NCBI RefSeq assembly: GCF_007827975.1
Contig: NZ_VITT01000005.1
Source of the DNA: Nitrospirillum viridazoti
Lineage (GTDB): Bacteria > Pseudomonadota > Alphaproteobacteria > Azospirillales > Azospirillaceae
Reading direction: 5' to 3' (one strand)
DNA length: 64,000 nt
Below, piece after piece: positions 34,650 to 42,536 of the stretch. Under the pieces are notes generated by a model. It saw only the letters and a program-made list of their open reading frames with translations. It was not told the DNA's origin and made no database searches. Every line of letters starts with the position of its first letter. Position 1 is the stretch's first letter. A program made the translations under genes and the position numbers.

Positions 34650-35321
34650 CTAAAGCCCCAGCGGGGCGGCATGGGCGCGCAGCCGCCGCTCCCATCGATT
34701 GCCCAGCAGCGTCAACGTCTTGGCCGCCGCGAAATACAGCACGCCCACCATGGCCCACACGGCGAAGGGACGCAGGGTGCGCAGGTTCAGGATGTCGCCG
34801 GCCTTGGTCAGGTCCACCACCCCGATGACGGAGACCAGGGAGGTCACCTGCAGCTGGTTGACCGCCAGGCCCACCAGTGGTGCCACCGCGAAGGCGAGCG
34901 CCTGGGGGCCCAGGATATGGCGCACCAGCTGGACCCGGCTGAGGCCGAAGGCGCGCGCCGCCTCCACCTGGTCCCGCCCCACCGCGTCCAAGCCGGCAAC
35001 GGCGATGAAATAGACGAAGGCCGCCGTGTTGGCCGACAGGGTCAGGCCCGCGGCGAAGACGGGCGTCAGCGGCTGGTGGATCAAGGCCGGCACCCCGAAG
35101 AAGACCAGGAACAATTGCACCAGCACGGGGGAATTGCGCAGCAGTTCCAGGCCGGTGTGCAGCAGGGCACCCAGCGCCGGCACACGGAAGTGGCGCACCA
35201 CGGCCGCGCCCGATCCCAGGACCAGCCCGATGAGGAAGGTGCCGGCGAACAGGCCCAGGCTGACGCCCAAGCCCTGGGCCAGCAAAGCGCCGTCATGCCA
35301 GGTGAAGCCGGCGTGCCGCAT
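34650..35321 (-). CDS. ABC transporter permease, second
   Basis: The 223-residue membrane protein is of the HisM/GlnP type, with about five helices and the EAA loop EAARAFGLSRVQLVRHILGPQA that contacts the ATPase. The frame is open far upstream into the preceding gene, but the start at 35321 (MRHAGFTWHDG) is supported by its one-base overlap with the stop of the first permease (TGATG), a typical coupling. It pairs with that permease to form the channel. Confidence 0.92.
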   Translation of the reverse strand: MRHAGFTWHDGALLAQGLGVSLGLFAGTFLIGLVLGSGAAVVRHFRVPALGALLHTGLELLRNSPVLVQLFLVFFGVPALIHQPLTPVFAAGLTLSANTAAFVYFIAVAGLDAVGRDQVEAARAFGLSRVQLVRHILGPQALAFAVAPLVGLAVNQLQVTSLVSVIGVVDLTKAGDILNLRTLRPFAVWAMVGVLYFAAAKTLTLLGNRWERRLRAHAAPLGL

Positions 35322-36040
35322 CAGGCCGTCCCCTCCACCACCCCATGGGCCGTCCCATGAGTCGCCTCGGGGGCCGCCCCGTTGTCCGCCATGTGCCGGT
35401 TCAGGCGCCGGTGCAGGGCGTCGATTCCCAGCGACACGGCATAGGTCAGGCCGGCGTAGGCGGCCAGCAGGAAGGCGTAGACCTCGAACGGGCGGTAGGT
35501 TTCCGACGCCACGCCCCGGGCCGTCCCCGTCACCTCGTCCAGCGTGATCATGGACAGGATGGAGGAGCTGAGCACCAGGTTCACGAAAACGGAACCCAGG
35601 GGCCGAATGGCGGTGCGCAGGGCGATGGGCAGGACGATGCGGCGGATGAGGGCGAGCCGGGACAGGCCGCTGACCTTCGCGGCCTCGACCACGCCTGGCT
35701 CGATCGCCAGGATGCCGCTGCGCACCACGTCGCTGCCATAGGCGCCGCCCACCAGGCCGAGCGCCAGCACGCCGGTCCAGAAGGCGTCGATGTACACGCC
35801 CACCTCGGGCAGGCCGTAGAACAGGAAGAAGACCTGCACCACGAAAGGCACATTGCGGAAGACGTCGACATACAGCCGCGCCAGTCGCCCCGCCCAGCCG
35901 CGCCCCACAGCCAGCAGCCCCAGCGCCGTCGCCAGCGTGAACGCGCCGACGATGCCCAGCGCGCATACCTCCGCCGTCAGCAGGGCACCCGCCAACAGCG
36001 TGTCCAGATGGGGCGTCAGCACCGTGAGGTCGAAGGGCAA
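35321..36040 (-). CDS. ABC transporter permease, first
   Basis: The 239-residue permease is the first gene of the transporter operon. It is again of the polar amino acid class, with helices, the FRNVPFVVQVFFLFYGLPE segment and the EAA loop VEAAKVSGLSRLALIRRIVLPIA. The start is TTG at 36040 with AGGGA seven bases upstream. The upstream region carries a short reading frame and a strong intrinsic terminator on the same strand, so expression may be attenuated. Confidence 0.9.
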   Translation of the reverse strand: MPFDLTVLTPHLDTLLAGALLTAEVCALGIVGAFTLATALGLLAVGRGWAGRLARLYVDVFRNVPFVVQVFFLFYGLPEVGVYIDAFWTGVLALGLVGGAYGSDVVRSGILAIEPGVVEAAKVSGLSRLALIRRIVLPIALRTAIRPLGSVFVNLVLSSSILSMITLDEVTGTARGVASETYRPFEVYAFLLAAYAGLTYAVSLGIDALHRRLNRHMADNGAAPEATHGTAHGVVEGTA

Positions 36041-36135
36041 GGGCGATCCCTGTTTGGTGAAATCGGTTTCAGTTCCAGGAGCGTATCACCCGCACCGTCC
36101 TCAGCACCATGGGGAATCCACGTCGCTGATGCCAG

Positions 36136-36175
36136 AAAAGAAAACAGGGCCGCGGGGTTGGCGCCCGGGCCCTGT
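36136..36175 (-). terminator. Intrinsic terminator upstream of the ABC operon
   Basis: On the leftward strand ACAGGGCC (complement of 36168-36175) pairs with GGCCCTGT (complement of 36144-36151), and the stem is followed by TTTTCTTTT (36143-36136). It is the most complete intrinsic terminator in the window apart from that after leuB, yet it lies upstream, not downstream, of the operon on its strand. Confidence 0.75.
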
Positions 36176-36187
36176 AAGGTTGATGGA

Positions 36188-36256
36188 CTACTTCCGGGAA
36201 GAAACCCGAAAGGTTGACCGAACGAACCGGGGCGGCAGATCCCCGTAGTGGTCCAT
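36188..36256 (-). CDS. Possible leader peptide inside the candidate leader RNA
   Basis: An ATG at 36256 opens a 22-codon frame (MDHYGDLPPRFVRSTF and six more residues) that stops with TAG at 36188, just before the terminator. Four of the residues are arginine. It lacks a good ribosome binding site, so its translation is uncertain. If translated, ribosome position could influence the terminator as in amino-acid attenuation. Confidence 0.25.
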   Translation of the reverse strand: MDHYGDLPPRFVRSTFRVSSRK

Positions 36257-36568
36257 TCGACCGACCGAATGCGTCAGGCGGGGCAGCCTTCGCGCATTGG
36301 CCAGGGGAACCTAGCCCCGGTCGGTAACAAACGGATGTCACTTGTTGATAGGCTAAGAAACAAATCGTTGCAATTGTGCTTTCAGTTACCTTTCAGAAAC
36401 ATTTCCGGCAACCGGTGCCATTTCCTTATCGCGCCAACGCCATCACCCAAGGTCAGGCTTCCCCCGGGGCCCCGCTACCTGGCAAGCTGGCGTCGAATGC
36501 CCACATGTGGCCCTGCCCCTTCGGTTCGCCCTGGGGGACCGTGATCTAAGCCTGGAGCTTGCGCACCC

Positions 36569-37921
36569 ATGCCCCCCCTGCCCCCCGACGCCACCGCCGC
36601 CGGCATCCTGGACGACCTGCTGACCCTGGCGCGCAAGGCCGGCGCGGATGCCGCCGACGCCCTGCTGGTGGACAGCGCCGCCATGTCCATGAGCCAGCGC
36701 CTGGGCAAGCCGGAGGAGGTGCAGCGCGCCGAATCGGGCGACCTGGGTTTGCGGGTGTTCGTCGGCAAGCGACAGGCCATCGTTTCCTCCACCGACCGTA
36801 GCCCGGCGCTGCTGAAGGAATTGGCGGAGCGGGCGGTGGCCATGGCCCGCCTGGTGCCGGAGGATGATTTCTGCGGCCTGGCCGATCCCGACAGCCTGGC
36901 CCGCGATTGGCCGGACCTGGACCTGTGCGACCCATCCGAGCCGGTGGCCGAGGACCTGCTGGCCCAGATCGCGGAGCTGGAGGAGACGGCGCTGGCCGTG
37001 CCCGGTGTCAGCAATTCCGAAGGGGCGGACGCCGGCTGGTCGCGCTCCACCGTCACGCTGGCGGCCAGCAACGGCTTTTCCGGCAGCTATAGCGTCAGCC
37101 GCCGCAGCCTGTCCGTCTCTGTCCTGGCGGGCAGCGGCACGGGCATGGAACGGGACTACGACTATCATTCGGCCATTTATGCCGGTGATTTGGAGTCGCC
37201 CGTCACCATCGGCCGCCGCGCCGGTGAGCGGGTGGTGGCCCGTCTGAACCCGCGCAAGGTGGCGACCCAGGCCGTGCCCGTGGTGTTCGACCCGCGCGTG
37301 GCCGGAGGGCTGGTCAGTCATCTGACGGGCGCCATCTCCGGCGCCGCCATCGCGCGCGGCACCAGCTTCCTGAAGGACAAGATGGGCCAGGCGGTGTTCG
37401 CGCCCGGCATCACCATCGTGGACGACCCGCACATCCGCCGCGGCCTGCGCTCCAAGCCCTTCGACGCGGAGGGGCAGGCCAACAGCCGTCGCAACCTGAT
37501 CGACGGCGGCGTGCTGACCACTTGGCTGCTGGACTGCCGCTCCGCCCGCCAGTTGGGCCTGGCCTCCACCGGCCATGCGTCGCGCGGCACCGGCGGCCCG
37601 CCCGGCCCCAGCGCCACCAACGTCTATCTGGTCCCGGGTGAGGAGACGCCGGAACAGCTGCTGGCCGACATCCGCCAGGGCTTCTACGTCACCTCGCTGA
37701 TGGGCAGCGGCGTCAACGGCATCACAGGCGACTACAGCCGGGGCGCCTCGGGCTTCTGGATCGAGGACGGCAAGATCGCCTTCCCGGTGGCCGAGGTCAC
37801 CATCGCCGGCAACCTGAAGGACATGTACCTGACCCTGCGACCGGCCGACGACCTGGAATTCCGCCATGGCGTCGACAGCCCCACCCTGCGGGTGGAAGGC
37901 ATGACCGTGGCCGGCACCTGA
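36569..37921 (+). CDS. pmbA: TldE/PmbA-family metalloprotease partner
   Basis: The 450-residue protein is the PmbA (TldE) partner of TldD. It has the family N-terminal fold and the C-terminal GSGVNGITGDYSRGASGFWIEDGKI segment but not the HExxxH zinc motif, which is expected because the metal site is in TldD. The pair processes microcin B17 and other peptides in E. coli. The start at 36569 has CTGGAG about 12 bases upstream. The tldD gene is 14 kb away at 20861, so the two are not in one operon here. Confidence 0.93.
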   Translation: MPPLPPDATAAGILDDLLTLARKAGADAADALLVDSAAMSMSQRLGKPEEVQRAESGDLGLRVFVGKRQAIVSSTDRSPALLKELAERAVAMARLVPEDDFCGLADPDSLARDWPDLDLCDPSEPVAEDLLAQIAELEETALAVPGVSNSEGADAGWSRSTVTLAASNGFSGSYSVSRRSLSVSVLAGSGTGMERDYDYHSAIYAGDLESPVTIGRRAGERVVARLNPRKVATQAVPVVFDPRVAGGLVSHLTGAISGAAIARGTSFLKDKMGQAVFAPGITIVDDPHIRRGLRSKPFDAEGQANSRRNLIDGGVLTTWLLDCRSARQLGLASTGHASRGTGGPPGPSATNVYLVPGEETPEQLLADIRQGFYVTSLMGSGVNGITGDYSRGASGFWIEDGKIAFPVAEVTIAGNLKDMYLTLRPADDLEFRHGVDSPTLRVEGMTVAGT

Positions 37922-38001
37922 CGCGGGCTGGCATTTCCGCCACGCTCTCGGCTAAGTTACCGGTAACAGAAACGGAACAGCCTTGAGGGAGGCAGCCCCC
38001 A

Positions 38002-39009
38002 ATGACCTTCACCCTGAACCGCCGCGGCCTGGCCCTGGCCGCCGTGGCCGGCGCCGTCCTGGCGCGGTCCGCGAAAGCCGATGGCTCGCCCGCCACCGAC
38101 CTGGTGCAGCTTTCGCGCCAGCGACGGGATCCGGACGTGCTGCTGCCGCTGTGGCCCGGCACCCCGCCGGGCGGCGAGGGCGTGGCCGTCAAGGACGTCG
38201 TCACCGACCATGGCCCCGTGGGCGGCCCGCCCGACCGCTCGGCGGACGGCGTGTCCACCCCCACCCTGGCCTTTTTCCGCAGCGCCAGCCCCGGCCCCCG
38301 CGCCACCATCCTGGTCATCCCGGGCGGCGGCTATTCCAGCGTGTGGTTCGACAAGGAGGGCTATGAGATCGCCCGCTGGCTGAACGCCACCGGTCTGCAC
38401 GCCGCCGTCCTGACCTACCGCCTGCCGGCGGAAGGCTGGAAGAACGGGGCGGACGTGCCGCTGCAGGATGCGCAGCGCGCCATACGCCTGCTGCGCGCCA
38501 AGGCCAAGGCCTGGGCGGTGGATGGCGGCCGCATCGGCATCATCGGCTTCTCCGCCGGCGGCCACCTGGCCGCGAGCCTGCTCACCCGCCATGACGCTGC
38601 CGTGTACACCCCCGTGGACGAGGCCGACAAGCTGCCTGCCGGTCCCCAGCTGGCCTGCCTGGCCTATCCCGTCATCTCGATGGACGAGTCGCTGACGCAT
38701 CCGGGGTCGCGCCAGCATCTGCTGGGCAACAGCCCGTCGGCCGAGCAGGTGAAGGCCTATTCGCCGGACCAGATTGTGCGGACGGGCACCTGCCCCACCT
38801 TCCTGTTCCACGCCGCCGATGACGACGCCGTGCCCGTGGGCAACAGCCTGGCGATGTTCCAGGCCCTGCGCCGGCAGAACGTGGCGACGGAAATGCACAT
38901 CTTCGAATCCGGCGGCCACGGCTTCGCCATCCGCGACACGCCGGGCCGTCCCGCCGAACCGTGGCCGGATCTGTACCGCCGTTGGTTGAGCCGGCATGGG
39001 TTCGTGTGA
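38002..39009 (+). CDS. Secreted alpha/beta hydrolase, acetylxylan-esterase-like
   Basis: The 335-residue protein has a signal-like N-terminus with two arginines followed by a hydrophobic run (LNRRGLALAAVAGAVLA), possibly a Tat signal, then LWPGTPPGGEG, a start common to bacterial feruloyl and acetylxylan esterases (BD-FAE group). The catalytic serine is in GFSAGGHLAASL, the acid lies near DDDAVPVGNS and the histidine in ESGGHGFAI. The oxyanion loop is IPGGGYS instead of HGGG. GAGGGAGG lies upstream of the start. The substrate may be acetylated polysaccharide; this is inferred. Confidence 0.85.
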   Translation: MTFTLNRRGLALAAVAGAVLARSAKADGSPATDLVQLSRQRRDPDVLLPLWPGTPPGGEGVAVKDVVTDHGPVGGPPDRSADGVSTPTLAFFRSASPGPRATILVIPGGGYSSVWFDKEGYEIARWLNATGLHAAVLTYRLPAEGWKNGADVPLQDAQRAIRLLRAKAKAWAVDGGRIGIIGFSAGGHLAASLLTRHDAAVYTPVDEADKLPAGPQLACLAYPVISMDESLTHPGSRQHLLGNSPSAEQVKAYSPDQIVRTGTCPTFLFHAADDDAVPVGNSLAMFQALRRQNVATEMHIFESGGHGFAIRDTPGRPAEPWPDLYRRWLSRHGFV

Positions 39010-39020
39010 GTTTTCGTTCG

Positions 39021-39150
39021 CCCTCAGGCGCCGGGCGCGGCCATCCGGCCGCTTGGCTTTCCTCGGTTTCCGGTCCGCTGACGCTCCCCGGAAACCTGCG
39101 GCGGCTGCGGTCGCAGCCTACAGCGGCATGAGGATGAACCTCATGCCGCT
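39021..39150 (+). repeat. Dispersed structured element, copy B
   Basis: This is the cleanest copy. Stem 1 is GCGGCC (39037-39042) / GGCCGC (39047-39052) around ATCC, stem 2 is GGTTTCCGG (39065-39073) / CCGGAAACC (39088-39096), stem 3 is GGCTGC (39103-39108) / GCAGCC (39113-39118) around GGTC, stem 4 is AGCGGCATGAGG (39122-39133) / CCTCATGCCGCT (39139-39150) around ATGAA. All pairings are perfect. It lies between the convergent esterase and surface-antigen-like genes, where stem 4 may double as terminator. Confidence 0.9.
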
Positions 39151-39179
39151 GATTGGTCCTGAACCAGCTTACGCCAGCC

Positions 39180-39920
39180 TCAATTCACAATTTTCCACTG
39201 GCCGTCAGGCTGGCGGCAGGCGGTACCGGTAACGGTCTGCTTGCGGCCCCCCACCGTGGCCACGCTCTGGTATTCGCGGCAGTAGTTGTCGGCCGATTCC
39301 TGCCAGGTCTTGACCGGGGTCATCTGATAGCGCGCGCCGTTGTCGGGGTTGTTCCAGACAATCTGCTGGCCGTCCGGCGCCTTCTCCATGGCCTGGGCGA
39401 AGCAGCCCTCGTCACTCTGGTCCATGCTGTTGAAGGCGGCGTTGCCGGCCAGGGCGCCCAGCAGCACACCGGCGCCGGTCATGGCGGCCTTGCCGCCGCC
39501 GTGGCCGAACTGCGAACCGGCCAGGCCGCCCAGCAGCGCGCCCACGACCGTGCCGACGTTCAGACCAACGGTGCCACGGTCGCACCGGCCTTCGTCGATG
39601 CCGACGTCGGCGGCGTAGAATTCGCGATAGTGGGGGGAGCGGCGATCAACGTAACGGGGCGGCGGGCCCCGGCGGTCGTCGCGCCAATGGTCGTCCCCGC
39701 GATGGTCGTCCCGCCAGTGGTCGTCCCGCCAGTGGTCGTCATCCCGCCGGTCGTCGCCACGGTGGTCATCCCCACGGTGGTCGTCATGCCAATCCCGATC
39801 CCGATAGCGATAGCCGGACGCCTCGGCCCAGGGCGGCGGGTCGGCCCAGGCCGGCAAGGTGGCGCCCAGGGCCACGACGGCGGTCGCGGCGGCGGCGATG
39901 AGACGGGAAGAGCGCTTCAT
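39180..39920 (-). CDS. Surface-antigen-like glycine-zipper protein with a charged His/Asp/Arg tract
   Basis: The 246-residue protein has a signal peptide (KRSSRLIAAAATAVVALGATLPAWA), then about 60 residues made of repeated HRGDD and HWRDD units, a glycine zipper (GTVVGALLGGLAGSQFGHGGGKAAMTGAGVLLGALAG) and a C-terminal domain like the rickettsial 17-kDa surface antigen (NNPDNGARYQMTPVKTWQ, YCREYQSVATVGG, CRQPDGQWKIVN). It is likely an outer-membrane or periplasmic protein. The charged tract could bind metals. The start at 39920 has GAGGG six bases upstream and is preferred over 39932. Confidence 0.8.
   Translation of the reverse strand: MKRSSRLIAAAATAVVALGATLPAWADPPPWAEASGYRYRDRDWHDDHRGDDHRGDDRRDDDHWRDDHWRDDHRGDDHWRDDRRGPPPRYVDRRSPHYREFYAADVGIDEGRCDRGTVGLNVGTVVGALLGGLAGSQFGHGGGKAAMTGAGVLLGALAGNAAFNSMDQSDEGCFAQAMEKAPDGQQIVWNNPDNGARYQMTPVKTWQESADNYCREYQSVATVGGRKQTVTGTACRQPDGQWKIVN
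39675..39793 (-). repeat. Degenerate tandem repeat coding the charged tract
   Basis: Units around GGTCGTCCCGCCAGT recur with small changes from 39675 to 39793, for example at 39709 and 39724. In the coding frame they give repeats of HWRDD and HRGDD. Copy number is a likely site of length variation between strains. Confidence 0.75.
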
Positions 39921-40091
39921 GATGGCCCTCATTTCTTCCGATGCTTGGGTGACGGCATGTCACCGATAGTGGTCGTACCAGCGACATTATGACGCCGATC
40001 GTGGCGACCATGGGGCAGCCGGCAGGGTGCGTCATCTGTCCTTCCGATGTAGCTGGCCAGTGTAGGACCGGGCCCGCATAAGGCGGCCCCC

Positions 40092-42332
40092 CTACATGAA
40101 GCTGTAGGGGTCGACGTCCACCTGCACCCGCACGGCCGCGGGGATGGGCACGGACCCCAGCCAGGACTGCAGCAGCGGCTGCACCGCCACCCCGCGCGCC
40201 GTCTTGAGCAGCAGGCGCCGGCGGTGGCGGCCGCGCAGCAGGGCCAAGGGGGCGGGTGCCGGTCCCAGCACCTGCAGGTCGTCACCCTGCGGCGCGGCGC
40301 GGGCCAGGTCGCGGGCCAGCTTGTCCACTTGGCGCTCATCCTCGCCAGAGATGATCAGGGCCGCCAGCCGGCCGTAGGGCGGCAGATCCATGGCCCGGCG
40401 CTGGTCCGCCTCCGCCGCCAGGAAGGCGTCGCGGTCGTGAGCCGCCAGGGCCCGCATCACCGGATGCTCCGGCATGTGGGTCTGCAGGAAGACACGGCCC
40501 GGCCGGCTCTCGCGGCCCGCGCGGCCCGCCACCTGGTGCAGCATCTGGAAGGTGCGCTCCGCCGCGCGCAGGTCGCCGCCGCCCAGACCCAGGTCGCCGT
40601 CCACCACCCCCACCAGGGTCAGCATTGGGAAATGGTGGCCCTTGGCCATCACCTGGGTGCCGATCAGGATGTCGACCTTGTGGGCCCGCACCTCCTCGAT
40701 CACCGTCTGGATGGCCTGGGGGCCGATCAGCGTGTCGCTGGTCATCAGCGCCACCCGCGCGTCAGGGAACAGCTGCGCCACCTCCTCCGCCACCCGCTCC
40801 ACGCCCGGGCCGCAAGCGACGAAGGAATGCTCCGCCTCGCAGGACGGGCAGGTCTCGGGCAGGCGGTCGGTGTAGCCGCAATGGTGGCATTGCAGCCGGC
40901 GGCTCAGGCGGTGCTCCACCAGCCAGGCGGTGCAATTGGGGCATTGCAGGCGGAAGCCGCAGCTGCGGCACAGGGTCAGCGGCGCGTAGCCCCGGCGGTT
41001 CAGGAACAGCATGCCCTGCTCCCCCGCCGCCAGCGTCTCGGCCATCGCCTGCGTCAGGATGGGGGACAGCCAGTGCCGGGCCGGCGGCCGGCTGTCGGGC
41101 CGGCGCAGGTCGATCAGCGTGACCTCGGGCAGGCTGGCGCCGCCGTGCCGGGCCGGCAGATCGATGCGGCCGTAGCGCCCCGTCTCCGCGTTGGTCAGCG
41201 TCTCCAGCGACGGCGTGGCGGACACCAGGGCCACGGGAATGCCCCCGAGGAAGGCGCGGGCCACCGCCATGTCGCGGGCATGGTAGATGACGCCGTCCTC
41301 CTGCTTGAAGGCGGCCTCATGCTCCTCATCCACCACGATCAGGCCCAGGTCGGGATAGGGTAGGAACAGGGCGGAGCGCGCCCCCACCACCACCGGCGCC
41401 TCGCCGTTGGCGATGGAGCGCCAGGCAGCGCGGCGGTGAGCGCCGGCAAGATCCGAATGCCATTCCACCGGCCGCACCCCGAATCGCCGGGCGAAGCGGT
41501 CCAGCCACTGGCTGGACAGGGCGATTTCCGGCAGCAGCACCAGGGCCTGGCGTCCCAGGCGCAGGCAGGCGGCGATGGCCTCGAAATACACCTCCGTCTT
41601 GCCAGAGCCGGTGACCCCGTCGACCAGGGTGGCGGAATAGGCGCGGGCATCCACCGCCGTGCACAGGGCGCCGGCCGCCGCCGCCTGGTCGGGTGACAGC
41701 TCCGGCCCGGCCCTGTCGGCGTCGGGGATGGGCGGGCGCGGCTGGGCACGCAGGGCAACGGGTGTCAGCAGCCCCGATTCGGCCAGGCCCCGGATCACGC
41801 CGATGCCGCAGGCGGCGTCGCGCGCCAGGTCGGCCGGGGTCCGGGGCGGCCCGTCCTCCTCCATCAGCGCCAGCACGCGGCGGCGCGCGTCCGTCATCTT
41901 GAAGCCGGGTGGGGGCGGGTCGCCGGATGGCAGATAGGCCAGCAGCTGCTTGGGGTCCTCCAGCGCCGCCGACACGCTGACCGCCATGCGCAGCACCGAT
42001 CCGGGCGCCGACAGGGTATAGGCTGCCACCCAGTCGACGAAGCGCCGCGACACCTCGGGCATGGGCGGCAGGTCGAAGCGGCGGATGACGGGCTTCAGGC
42101 GATTGGCCGCCACGCCCGCGTCCCAATTGTCCCCTGGACCGCCCACGGCCCAGACGACGCCGAAGACATGGCGGGGGCCCAGCGGCACCTCGACGTAGGC
42201 GCCGGCCTCCAGCTCCATATCGTCGGGCACGCGATAGTCATAGGGGCTGGCCAGGGGCAAGGGCAGCAGGACGCGCACCCGCCGCATCGGTGGGGCCGCC
42301 GTCTCCATCCCGCTTGCCGTCAACAGATCCAT
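40092..42332 (-). CDS. priA: Primosomal replication-restart helicase PriA
   Basis: The 746-residue helicase restarts stalled replication forks. Walker A is in GVTGSGKTEVYFEA, the DEAH-type box is VVDEEHEAAFKQ, and the zinc-binding cysteines are in CRSCGFRLQCPNC and CHHCGYTDRLPETCPSC. The motifs near IGTQVMAKGHHFP and HQVAGRAGR complete the helicase core. The start is uncertain; 42332, 42308 and 42407 are in frame, and 42332 is chosen because the N-terminal domain would begin soon after. It diverges from the transaldolase gene. Confidence 0.95.
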   Translation of the reverse strand: MDLLTASGMETAAPPMRRVRVLLPLPLASPYDYRVPDDMELEAGAYVEVPLGPRHVFGVVWAVGGPGDNWDAGVAANRLKPVIRRFDLPPMPEVSRRFVDWVAAYTLSAPGSVLRMAVSVSAALEDPKQLLAYLPSGDPPPPGFKMTDARRRVLALMEEDGPPRTPADLARDAACGIGVIRGLAESGLLTPVALRAQPRPPIPDADRAGPELSPDQAAAAGALCTAVDARAYSATLVDGVTGSGKTEVYFEAIAACLRLGRQALVLLPEIALSSQWLDRFARRFGVRPVEWHSDLAGAHRRAAWRSIANGEAPVVVGARSALFLPYPDLGLIVVDEEHEAAFKQEDGVIYHARDMAVARAFLGGIPVALVSATPSLETLTNAETGRYGRIDLPARHGGASLPEVTLIDLRRPDSRPPARHWLSPILTQAMAETLAAGEQGMLFLNRRGYAPLTLCRSCGFRLQCPNCTAWLVEHRLSRRLQCHHCGYTDRLPETCPSCEAEHSFVACGPGVERVAEEVAQLFPDARVALMTSDTLIGPQAIQTVIEEVRAHKVDILIGTQVMAKGHHFPMLTLVGVVDGDLGLGGGDLRAAERTFQMLHQVAGRAGRESRPGRVFLQTHMPEHPVMRALAAHDRDAFLAAEADQRRAMDLPPYGRLAALIISGEDERQVDKLARDLARAAPQGDDLQVLGPAPAPLALLRGRHRRRLLLKTARGVAVQPLLQSWLGSVPIPAAVRVQVDVDPYSFM

Positions 42333-42536
42333 GGCCTTGCTGTTACCACCGGGCACCCCCTGGGCGCCACTGTTCCCTATATGGTCCCCTATAGTGACGG
42401 CTGCCACCAGGCGCGCATGCCCCCCATCCCCGGCCTCGCCATTTCAGCCCGTGCACCGTGGTGCGGCCTCCGCTAGAGTGCCGGCCAACCCGGGGGCGGG
42501 CCCCGGTCCTGATCCAGATCTTGAGGGCATTCCCCC

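Larger units (their letters stand above)
36136..36271 (-). ncRNA. Candidate structured leader RNA or small RNA
   Basis: Read leftward, the segment folds into successive hairpins: CATTCG/CGAATG (36266-36271 with 36254-36259), GGGG/CCCC, GGTT/AACC, and CTTTCGGG/CCCGGAAG (36205-36212 with 36191-36198), enclosed by ATGGA and CTAC arms matching GTAGTCCAT. It ends in an intrinsic terminator with a T-rich tail. A 22-codon frame (36188-36256) lies inside it. It could be an attenuator of the ABC operon, whose first gene starts 96 bases downstream, or an independent small RNA such as a 6S-like RNA. I cannot match it to a known family by eye. Confidence 0.45.
36041..36568. other. Intergenic region between the ABC operon and pmbA
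   Basis: This 528-base stretch holds the structured leader and terminator at 36136-36271 facing the ABC operon, an AT-richer part at 36320-36430 that probably contains the promoters, and the upstream region of pmbA. A 90-codon leftward frame (36069-36341) runs through the terminator and is not considered a gene. Confidence 0.6.

Noticed and set aside
36069..36341. 90-codon minus frame over the leader and terminator
   Set aside because: It reads through an intrinsic terminator, has no ribosome site and no conserved pattern.
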